DNA from: Verrucomicrobiota bacterium
GTDB taxonomy: Bacteria > Verrucomicrobiota > Verrucomicrobiia > Chthoniobacterales > UBA6821
Assembly (NCBI GenBank): GCA_021413925.1
Contig: JAIOPL010000025.1
Coordinates: 1-62,563 of the forward strand
Direction of reading: 5' to 3'
DNA length: 62,563 bases
The translations under genes were made by a program, and so were the position numbers. Below the pieces are notes generated by a model that worked only from the letters and a program-made list of their open reading frames with translations, ran no database searches and had not been told where the DNA came from. This document shows, piece by piece, positions 56,749-62,563 of this stretch (within the stretch, counting starts at the first letter, position 1; each line of letters begins with the position of its first letter).

Positions 56749-57555
56749 ATGACTTTGGAGTTCACCAAGATGAATGGTGCCGGAAATGACTTTGTCATGG
56801 TGGATAACCGTGATGGCTCACGCAGTCTTTCCTGCGAGCAGATCGCGCGTCTTTGCGACCGTCACCGGGGCATCGGAGCCGATGGCCTGATCGCCCTCGA
56901 AGGCTCGCCGGAGCTACCCCGCATGCGCTATTACAATGCCGACGGCGGTGAGGCCGAGATGTGCGGCAATGGAGCCCGGTGTTTTTCCCGCTTTACAGCG
57001 AGACTGCTGGCCCTGACCGCCGGAAGTCTCTCCTTCCAGACCGAGGTGGGGATACTTGCGGCTGAACTCCTCCCTGATGACCGTGTCCGTCTCCGCATGA
57101 GCGAGCCTCACAGTCTTCAGTTGGCCCACTCGCTGCGTGTGTTGGATCGGGATTTGGAGGTGCATTCCCTGAATACCGGGGTTCCCCATGCCGTCACCTT
57201 CGTACAGAACCTCGAGGAGACCCCGGTCTTTGAGTTAGGCCGCGCCCTCCGCCAACACCAGCGCTTTGCACCAGCCGGGACGAATGCCAATTTCGTCAAG
57301 ATTCTGGCTCCTGGCTCTCTGTCCATCCGCACCTACGAGCGCGGGGTTGAGGATGAGACCCTGGCCTGTGGTACCGGCGTTGTTGCGTCTGCATTGATTC
57401 ATCATCATCTGTCTAAGGCCCCCTCTCCCATCTCTGTACAGGTTCGTGGCGGAGAGACTCTTGAGGTGGGATTCCAAATGCAAAACGGACAACCTGAAGC
57501 TGTGACCCTCGCAGGGCCAGCTGATTTCGTCTTTACTGGCAATGTGACCATCTAG
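56749..57555 (+). CDS. dapF: Diaminopimelate epimerase
   Basis: 268 residues from the ATG at 56749 (MTLEFTKMNGAGNDF), which fits the family start; an ATG at 56722 would add nine residues. It interconverts L,L- and meso-diaminopimelate. The two catalytic cysteines are in GGEAEMCGNGARCF and DETLACGTGVVAS, and both are present. ANFVKI and YERGVEDETL are typical. It starts the run dapF-dapA-dapB on one strand; dapF and dapA are separated by 77 bp containing TTTCAACTTTCAC-type repeats. Confidence 0.95.
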   Translation: MTLEFTKMNGAGNDFVMVDNRDGSRSLSCEQIARLCDRHRGIGADGLIALEGSPELPRMRYYNADGGEAEMCGNGARCFSRFTARLLALTAGSLSFQTEVGILAAELLPDDRVRLRMSEPHSLQLAHSLRVLDRDLEVHSLNTGVPHAVTFVQNLEETPVFELGRALRQHQRFAPAGTNANFVKILAPGSLSIRTYERGVEDETLACGTGVVASALIHHHLSKAPSPISVQVRGGETLEVGFQMQNGQPEAVTLAGPADFVFTGNVTI

Positions 57556-57589
57556 GAAGACAAAGAGCCCATTGCTTCGTTTCAAAGCT

Positions 57590-57631
57590 CTAACCTTTCA
57601 ACTTTCACTTTTCACCTTTCACTTCAGCTTC
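57590..57631. repeat. TTTCACTTTTCACC short repeats
   Basis: Tandem CTTTCAA/CTTTCAC/TTTTCACC units immediately upstream of dapA, of the same style as the TTTCAGG family. They end two bases before the dapA ATG and so form its 5' leader, which has no Shine-Dalgarno sequence. Confidence 0.45.
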
Positions 57632-57632
57632 C

Positions 57633-58520
57633 ATGTCTAAGATTTCCTTTGCTGGTGCCCATACTGCGCTTGTTACCCCGTTCAAGGATGGCACCCTTGA
57701 CGAAGTTGCCCTCACTGCTCTCATCGAGACTCAGATCCAAGGTGGTATCTCCGGCATCGTGCCCGTGGGCACAACTGGTGAATCCCCCACCCTCAGCCAT
57801 GAGGAGCACCGCAGGGTGATCGAGATTGCTGTTAAGGCAGCTGACAAGAGAGTACTGGTCATTGCCGGCACGGGATCAAATGCCACCTCAGAGGCTGTTG
57901 AGCTGACTATCGAGGCCGAGAAGCTTGGAGCTGATGCCGTCCTGTTAGTAGCTCCCTACTACAACAAGCCCTCTCCTGAGGGCCTCTACCGTCATTTCAA
58001 GAAGGTTGCCGACTCAGTCTCCATTCCGATCGTCCTCTACAGTATCCCGGGACGTTGCGGTATCGAAATCCCCGTATCGGTCGTAGTCCGTCTGCTAGGG
58101 GATTGTCCGAATGTGGTGGCGATCAAGGAGGCTGGAGGTAATGTCGAGCGGGTCCATCAGCTACGTGCTGCCCTTCCGCCTAGCTTCCAGATCCTCTCCG
58201 GTGACGACGCCCTAACATTTCCTTTTATGGCCGCCGGAGGGGTCGGTGTAATCAGTGTTGCCTCCAATATTATTCCCGCTGAGGTAACGGAGCTTGTTCA
58301 GAACTTCCTGAAGGGAGATCTGGCTAAGTCAGAGGAAATTCATACCCTCTACGCACCACTCTTCCGCGATCTCTTCATCGAACCCAATCCCGTACCTATC
58401 AAGACAGCACTAGCCGTCATGGGAATTTGCGCAGATGATGTCCGCCTTCCTCTTTGTGAGATGACTGCCGTCAATAAAGGGATTCTCTTGAAGACCCTTG
58501 AAGAGGGCAAGATTATCTAA
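57633..58520 (+). CDS. dapA: 4-hydroxy-tetrahydrodipicolinate synthase
   Basis: 295 residues. It condenses pyruvate with aspartate semialdehyde. The TIM-barrel signature VGTTGESPTLSHEEH holds the substrate-binding Thr pair; YYNKPSPEGLYRHF contains the catalytic Tyr; VAIKEAGGNVERV contains the Schiff-base Lys. The length is normal. The product goes to DapB, whose gene begins 15 bp downstream. asd, which supplies its substrate, is 22 kb away at 34.3 kb. Confidence 0.96.
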   Translation: MSKISFAGAHTALVTPFKDGTLDEVALTALIETQIQGGISGIVPVGTTGESPTLSHEEHRRVIEIAVKAADKRVLVIAGTGSNATSEAVELTIEAEKLGADAVLLVAPYYNKPSPEGLYRHFKKVADSVSIPIVLYSIPGRCGIEIPVSVVVRLLGDCPNVVAIKEAGGNVERVHQLRAALPPSFQILSGDDALTFPFMAAGGVGVISVASNIIPAEVTELVQNFLKGDLAKSEEIHTLYAPLFRDLFIEPNPVPIKTALAVMGICADDVRLPLCEMTAVNKGILLKTLEEGKII

Positions 58521-58535
58521 TTGCAACACTATACT

Positions 58536-59282
58536 ATGAATAGACTTAAAGTTGTTATTTACGGATCTAAAGGAAGAATGGGGCAGGCCCTTATTGCCGC
58601 TGCCAAGGATATCCCTGCTCTGGAACTGGTGGGTACGATAGATACCGGAGAGTCCTTGGAAGCGATCGCTGGTTGTGATGCCCTCATTGATTTCACCCAT
58701 GCCGATGCAACACTACCAGCTCTCAAGAAATGCGTTGAATTAGGCAAGATTATTGTCATTGGAACAACGGGACATTCTAATGATGTTCGTCAGGCGATCA
58801 CTGAGGCCTCGGCAAAGATCCCTGTCATCTTCTCGCCGAATTATAGCGTCGGAGTGAATACCCTCTTCTGGCTAACCAAGAAGGCTGCCGAGATTCTCGG
58901 GCCCGATTACGACGCCGAGGTGATCGAAGTTCACCATCGCCTCAAGAAAGATGCTCCCAGCGGCACCGCCCGACGCCTAGTTGAAGTGCTGGATGAAGCC
59001 TATAACCTTGATTACGAAAAGGATACCCGTCACGGACGTTCCGGTATGACAGGCGAGCGTACCCAGAACGAAATCGGCGTACATGCAGTGCGAGGCGGCG
59101 ATGTCGTTGGTGACCATACAGTCCTACTGGCAGCTCCTGGTGATCGCTTGGAGTTGATTCACCGGGCCTCTAGTCGAGAGACCTTTGCCCGAGGAGCTCT
59201 CCGCGCTGCCCTATGGGCCCGTGATACCAAGCAAAACCAGTCAGGCCTGTACGATATGCAGGATGTGCTCGGTTTACGCTGA
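58536..59282 (+). CDS. dapB: 4-hydroxy-tetrahydrodipicolinate reductase
   Basis: 248 residues from the ATG at 58536 (MNRLKVVIYGSKGRMGQAL); a TTG at 58521 directly after the dapA stop would add five residues. NAD(P)H binding is by GSKGRMG. The catalytic region is VIEVHHRLKKDAPSGTARRL, with the His-His and Lys of the family signature E-[IV]-x-E-x-H-H-x-x-K-x-D-A-P-S-G-T-A. VHAVRGGDVVGDHTV follows. It completes two consecutive lysine/diaminopimelate steps with DapA. Confidence 0.95.
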   Translation: MNRLKVVIYGSKGRMGQALIAAAKDIPALELVGTIDTGESLEAIAGCDALIDFTHADATLPALKKCVELGKIIVIGTTGHSNDVRQAITEASAKIPVIFSPNYSVGVNTLFWLTKKAAEILGPDYDAEVIEVHHRLKKDAPSGTARRLVEVLDEAYNLDYEKDTRHGRSGMTGERTQNEIGVHAVRGGDVVGDHTVLLAAPGDRLELIHRASSRETFARGALRAALWARDTKQNQSGLYDMQDVLGLR

Positions 59283-59309
59283 TCTTTCACGCTTCCAGGA
59301 GACCAGATT

Positions 59310-59777
59310 ATGCGCGCCGGCATCGCCCTCGGCTCCAATCTGGGCGATAGAAATGCCATATTAAAAGAAGCAATCAGTCATCTCCGGAGTCTTCATGAGA
59401 AGGGTGAGTTCCTTGTCTCCAAGCTGCATGAGACCGAGCCGATCGACTGCCCTCCCGGATCGCCCCTCTTTCTGAATGCCGTGGTGGAGCTTGAGACATC
59501 CCTCGATCCGTTGATTCTTCTCCGGCGCCTACAGTCTCTCGAGATGGCATCCGGTCGGCCTGAATATCGAGGGATTAATGAACCTCGCACCCTTGATCTG
59601 GATATCCTGTATTGTGACGGATTGTCTCTGCGTCTCTCGGAGTTGGAGTTGCCTCATCCTCGAATTCCTGAGCGCGCCTTTGTTCTGACTCCCTTGGCTG
59701 AGATTCGGCCAGATCTTCAGCTTCCCGGATGGTCTCATACTTGCCTAGAATACTTATTAAATATTAGTAATAAATAG
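59310..59777 (+). CDS. folK: 2-amino-4-hydroxy-6-hydroxymethyldihydropteridine pyrophosphokinase
   Basis: 155 residues. HPPK transfers pyrophosphate from ATP to the pterin in folate synthesis. IALGSNLGDRNAILKEA is the N-terminal signature; FLNAVVELETSLDP and EPRTLDLDILYCDG follow, the latter holding the metal-binding Asp pair. The W that usually precedes GPRTLDLD is replaced by an INEPRTLDLD variant. HPRIPERAFVLTPLAEI is typical of the C-terminal part. folB and folP are not adjacent. It lies 27 bp after dapB. Confidence 0.94.
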   Translation: MRAGIALGSNLGDRNAILKEAISHLRSLHEKGEFLVSKLHETEPIDCPPGSPLFLNAVVELETSLDPLILLRRLQSLEMASGRPEYRGINEPRTLDLDILYCDGLSLRLSELELPHPRIPERAFVLTPLAEIRPDLQLPGWSHTCLEYLLNISNK

Positions 59778-59804
59778 TCTTATATCATTAACCATCAATG
59801 CATA

Positions 59805-60569
59805 ATGAATATAAAGGATAATTTAATTGCATCCAAGGCCCTGGGTCATCGCCAGGCATGGTTGACAGCTTACGACTACCCCTCGGCACGTCTTCTGGAC
59901 GAGTCCGGAATCGATCTGATCCTGGTGGGAGATTCTCTGGGCATGGTTGTTTTAGGTCAAAAAGACACCATCGATGTTACCCTGGACGAGATCATCCATC
60001 ACCTGAAGGCTGTCCGCCGAGGGGTCATGCATGCTCCCGTGGCAGCAGATCTCCCATTCCATACCTATCAGACTCCCGAACAAGCACTTGCCAGTGCAAG
60101 ATTGCTCGTAGAAGCTGGTGCTGATGCCGTTAAGCTGGAGGGCCCCCTGCCTGATCAGATCGCCCTGCTTGTTTCGAATGGCATTGAAGTGATTGGACAT
60201 CTCGGGATGCTTCCCCAGCATGTCCGTGAGGAGGGAGGTTACCATCGTAAGGGGAAGACCGAGTCAGAAGCCGAGGCTATCCTTCAGGCCTCCTTTGCTC
60301 TTCAGGCAGCCGGATGCTGCGCCCTGGTCCTGGAGATTGTCGAAGAGACTCTGGCTGGAGAGATAAGTAGACAACTGGACATTCCGACGATTGGTATCGG
60401 GAGTGGCACCCAATGTGATGGACAGATTCTCGTAACCCCGGATCTGCTGGGACTCCAGCCTTGGTTCCGCCCTGCTTTTGTCAAGCCGAAGGCTGATCTG
60501 GCCACTCCTTTCCAATCAGCAGTCCGAGAGTATATTCGGGAGACTAAAGAGGCTTTCAAAACTGAATAA
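59805..60569 (+). CDS. panB: 3-methyl-2-oxobutanoate hydroxymethyltransferase
   Basis: 254 residues. PanB adds a hydroxymethyl group to alpha-ketoisovalerate, the first committed step to pantothenate and CoA. The barrel begins with LTAYDYPSARLLDESGIDL, then VGDSLGMVVLGQKDTIDVTL (metal-binding Asp) and HLGMLPQHVREEGGYHRKGK. GIGSGTQCDGQILVTPDLLG contains the family's late signature. It ends three bases before the next start, so it is probably co-transcribed with the cation-efflux gene. The upstream 27 bp are very AT-rich, with ATTAAATATTAGTAATAAAT at the folK end. Confidence 0.95.
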   Translation: MNIKDNLIASKALGHRQAWLTAYDYPSARLLDESGIDLILVGDSLGMVVLGQKDTIDVTLDEIIHHLKAVRRGVMHAPVAADLPFHTYQTPEQALASARLLVEAGADAVKLEGPLPDQIALLVSNGIEVIGHLGMLPQHVREEGGYHRKGKTESEAEAILQASFALQAAGCCALVLEIVEETLAGEISRQLDIPTIGIGSGTQCDGQILVTPDLLGLQPWFRPAFVKPKADLATPFQSAVREYIRETKEAFKTE

Positions 60570-60572
60570 CGG

Positions 60573-61475
60573 ATGAATGGTGATATCCAGCGCAAGGCAG
60601 CCGAGGGGCAGAAGGTGATTCTCACCGGCGTTCTGCTCAATCTGATACTCTCGACAGGCAAGATCGCCGGAGGACTTCTTGGGCGCTCCAACGCCTTGAT
60701 TGCCGATGGTATCGAGTCACTTCTCGACCTCTTTAGTTCTCTGCTGATGTGGGCAGCCCTGAAATATGCCGCCAAGCCACCCGACGAGGACCACCCTTAT
60801 GGTCATGGGAAGGCTGAGTCCCTTTCCTCTCTCATCGGATCGCTCGTTCTGGCCATCGCTGGAGCCCTGATCGCCCACAACAGCATCATCCAGTTGATCG
60901 CCGCCGCGCATGGTGCGCCCGTTCACCTCCCCTCCCCATGGACCCTGCTGATCCTAATCGGGGTGATTGCTCTCAAGGAGACCCTCTACCAGTTCATGGC
61001 CCGACGTGCCCGCAAGATTGGAAGCAATGCTCTCCTAGCGGATGCCTGGCACCACCGCTCCGATGCCGTAACCTCAATTGCTGCCTTCATCGGCATCTCG
61101 ATTAGCCTACTCGGAGGCCGTGGTTATGAAGTGGCCGATGACTGGGCGGCCCTCTTCGCCTGCGTCGTGATCTTTTACAGCTCCTACAATATGTTGAAGC
61201 TCTCTCTTGGCGACGTGATGGATGCCCGGGTTTCTCCCGACGCTGAGAAGACGGTGATGAATATCACCTGCTCCGTTCCCGGAGTCATCAGCGCCGAGAA
61301 ATGCCGCATCCGCAAGAGTGGCCTCTCCTACATCGCCGATCTCCACATCAGGGTTGGTGGCGACATCTCTGTCCGTGAGGGGCATGCCATCTCCCACCTG
61401 GTCAAGGATAAGCTGATGACTTCGGAATTACCTCTCGAAGATGTGACCGTCCACGTAGAACCCGAAGAAGGGTAG
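60573..61475 (+). CDS. Cation diffusion facilitator transporter
   Basis: A 300-residue CDF protein exporting divalent metals (Zn, Fe, Mn or Co) by proton exchange. Six transmembrane helices are seen; helix 2 has ADGIESLLDLFSSLLMW and helix 5 ADAWHHRSDAVTSIAAF. Both carry the metal-site acids: Asp-x3-(Ser)-Asp in TM2 and His-x3-Asp in TM5. DHPYGHGKAESL is the conserved loop. The C-terminal ~90 residues form the cytoplasmic metal-binding dimer domain. The TM2 pair is D-x3-L-x2-D, so the metal specificity cannot be read with confidence. It follows panB by 3 bp. Confidence 0.93.
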   Translation: MNGDIQRKAAEGQKVILTGVLLNLILSTGKIAGGLLGRSNALIADGIESLLDLFSSLLMWAALKYAAKPPDEDHPYGHGKAESLSSLIGSLVLAIAGALIAHNSIIQLIAAAHGAPVHLPSPWTLLILIGVIALKETLYQFMARRARKIGSNALLADAWHHRSDAVTSIAAFIGISISLLGGRGYEVADDWAALFACVVIFYSSYNMLKLSLGDVMDARVSPDAEKTVMNITCSVPGVISAEKCRIRKSGLSYIADLHIRVGGDISVREGHAISHLVKDKLMTSELPLEDVTVHVEPEEG

Positions 61476-61540
61476 GAGTTGGACTCTTGGCGGAGATTGT
61501 TGCTGCTGCGCATACGCTACGGCGTACCGTTAGAGTTTTT

Positions 61541-61978
61541 TTAGGCCGACCCTTTTTTGAGTGTCCAGGGGTTCAGGACAGGTATCCCGCAATGACAAAA
61601 ATCATCGGTATTACGGGTTGCCAGGGTCAGCCCATGAGAGAGTGCTGTCGCTGCAATCAGGCTGTCCATGGCAGGGAGTCGATGGCCGGCTTTTTCCGCA
61701 TCGGCCTGCAGAGTTGCCCACACGCTCATTTCCTCTTCCCCTAGCGTCAGGATGCGCTCCTCAAAGGCCGGCAGCAGCTCTTCGGCAAGCCAGGCTTCCA
61801 GTTGCTGACGCTTTTTCCCACGGGGTAGCAGGAGGATCCCTTTCCGGATTTCCGCAGTGGAGATGACGCTGATAAAGCAAGAGCCGGCAGCTCGACGGGA
61901 GAGCCACTCCGCCACACAGGCGTCGGGGTTGCTCCTCGTCGCCTCGCTGAGGACATTGGTGTCGAGAAGATAGTTCAC
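61541..61978 (-). CDS. vapC: VapC/FitB-like PIN ribonuclease toxin
   Basis: 145 residues. PIN-domain acids: Asp6 in YLLDTNVLSE, Glu43 in TAEIRKGIL, Asp105 in AMDSLIAATAL (two residues after LP) and Asp123 in TRNTDDF. This arrangement (LLDTNVLSE, S-x-x-T-x-x-E, L-P-x-x-D-x-L-I-A-A-T-A) is the FitB/VapC branch, which cleaves tRNA or mRNA. It overlaps the antitoxin gene by 4 bp (61975-61978), the standard operon. It is intact. Confidence 0.9.
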   Translation of the reverse strand: MNYLLDTNVLSEATRSNPDACVAEWLSRRAAGSCFISVISTAEIRKGILLLPRGKKRQQLEAWLAEELLPAFEERILTLGEEEMSVWATLQADAEKAGHRLPAMDSLIAATALSHGLTLATRNTDDFCHCGIPVLNPWTLKKGSA

Positions 61979-62223
61979 AGGGCTACCTTGCGGGGAAGCT
62001 CCTTGCTACGGCTGATCTGGAGTTCATTCAGGTCCATGGGGCAGGCCCTGAGGACCTCCCAGAGGGGTCGTTTGGACGCAGTCTTTTCCTGCCAATCAGA
62101 CGCACTCACAATGACCACAAAGGGCTTGCCGTGTTTTGTCACGAGCTGAGGTGCTCCTTTGGCGGCTCTTCCCGCAACGAAGGAAAAGTGCTGTTTGGCG
62201 TCTTGGAGCTGGTGGGCGATCAT
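61975..62223 (-). CDS. Phd/YefM-family antitoxin
   Basis: An 82-residue protein. The N-terminal QLQDAKQHFSFVAGRAAKGAP followed by QLVTKHGKPFVVIVSASDWQ is the Phd/YefM fold, which binds DNA and the toxin. The C-terminal segment (RPLWEVLRACPMDLNELQIS) is the toxin-wrapping part. The pairing of a Phd-type antitoxin with a FitB-like PIN toxin is common. No operator is obvious in the upstream stretch, but expression should be autoregulated. Confidence 0.87.
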   Translation of the reverse strand: MIAHQLQDAKQHFSFVAGRAAKGAPQLVTKHGKPFVVIVSASDWQEKTASKRPLWEVLRACPMDLNELQISRSKELPRKVAL

Positions 62224-62563
62224 AGGCGGAACCTCTCATATTCTGACCAGTCTGTCCAGAAGCTATTGTGGCAGTAGCTCTGCGGCATCCCTTCCTTTGC
62301 TTCCCCGGCCGTTACATCGCGCGTGCTTTCCGTGCCGTTTCCGTAACGAACCATAATCTACCCCACCATTCTCATCGTGGCTGGGGGAACCTCTTCATAG
62401 CAAACGCGTCCTGCAAGAAAATAGGTTCTTCATCAGTTAGCTTGGGAAATGGGATGGAAAAGAGTAAGTGGAGAGGATGGAAAGCACTGAATTATACGCG
62501 AGAGCGATAGGAGTTGAAACTCCGTGGAGGGTGAGGGAAGTGGAGATGGATATGGAGGGGAAA
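62224..62563. other. Gene-free stretch at the window end
   Basis: I see no convincing gene, RNA or long repeat in these 340 bp. The final ~100 bp are purine-rich on the plus strand (GGAAGTGGAGATGGATATGG-type). It presumably contains the promoter of the Phd/VapC operon at its left end. Confidence 0.6.

Overview
This 62.6 kb window is bacterial chromosome with mid-range GC and dense coding. It is most likely from a member of the Verrucomicrobiota or a close PVC relative. The pointers are a Minf_1886-type conserved protein, a TIGR03790-type protein, a DUF1800/DUF1501 pair, a lone pseudopilin with an oversized neighbour, many genes without a clear Shine-Dalgarno sequence, and intergenic regions full of short heptamer-like repeats. 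Family names rest on reading the translations by eye; no search was run.

Layout. 1-2.7 kb is a toxin-antitoxin (TA) and repeat zone: a DUF433 antitoxin with a decayed DUF5615 toxin, a RelB/YafQ pair lying between two copies of a long direct repeat, a VapC relic, and an intact VapBC pair. 2.7-7.4 kb is the most unusual locus: a secreted 815-residue protein built from twenty perfect-length 20-residue repeats, a pseudopilin, and a membrane-anchored protein with Ig-like/ASH-like modules. 7.5-10.8 kb is a small island (VapBC, HipBA) bounded by intact hemL on one side and a decayed duplicate of the hemL 3' end on the other. 10.8-25.6 kb carries metabolic and envelope genes: hemL, nadA, acnA, a peroxiredoxin, a GH75-like lipoprotein, a permease-hotdog fusion, an LptF/G permease, a LOG protein, cimA and an M23 peptidase. 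25.6-33.6 kb holds carA, an HNH nuclease, a giant coiled-coil/TPR protein, a phosphatase-fold protein that has lost its active-site residues, tRNA-Gln and a small lipoprotein. 33.7-42.3 kb holds an L,D-transpeptidase, asd and a tightly packed run (FmdB-type zinc ribbon, zinc-ribbon membrane protein, gluzincin-like protein, Minf_1886, M16 peptidase, DUF1844, CHI-like). 42.3-55.5 kb holds a beta-CASP nuclease, DUF1800, DUF1501, a membrane protein, recN, a PhnP-like hydrolase, TIGR03790, an ecotin homologue and lepA. 55.7-61.5 kb is a biosynthetic run: trpA, dapF, dapA, dapB, folK, panB and a cation-efflux transporter. The window ends with a Phd/VapC pair.

How the genes fit together. asd, dapA, dapB and dapF supply diaminopimelate for lysine and peptidoglycan; the L,D-transpeptidase and M23 peptidase act on that wall. 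cimA feeds isoleucine synthesis, panB pantothenate, folK folate, carA pyrimidines and arginine, hemL tetrapyrroles and nadA NAD. The non-coding space is unusually patterned: at least six intergenic regions carry inverted arms of a GCGCAGAG-type repeat, and other families (TTTCAGG, GGGTGATGG, GGAACTCAGGAACTC) recur between genes.

Best candidates for new biology: the 20-residue-repeat/pseudopilin/ASH locus; the TA island bounded by a hemL 3' duplication; the dispersed inverted-arm repeats; a permease fused to a hotdog thioesterase; and the inactive phosphatase-fold protein.
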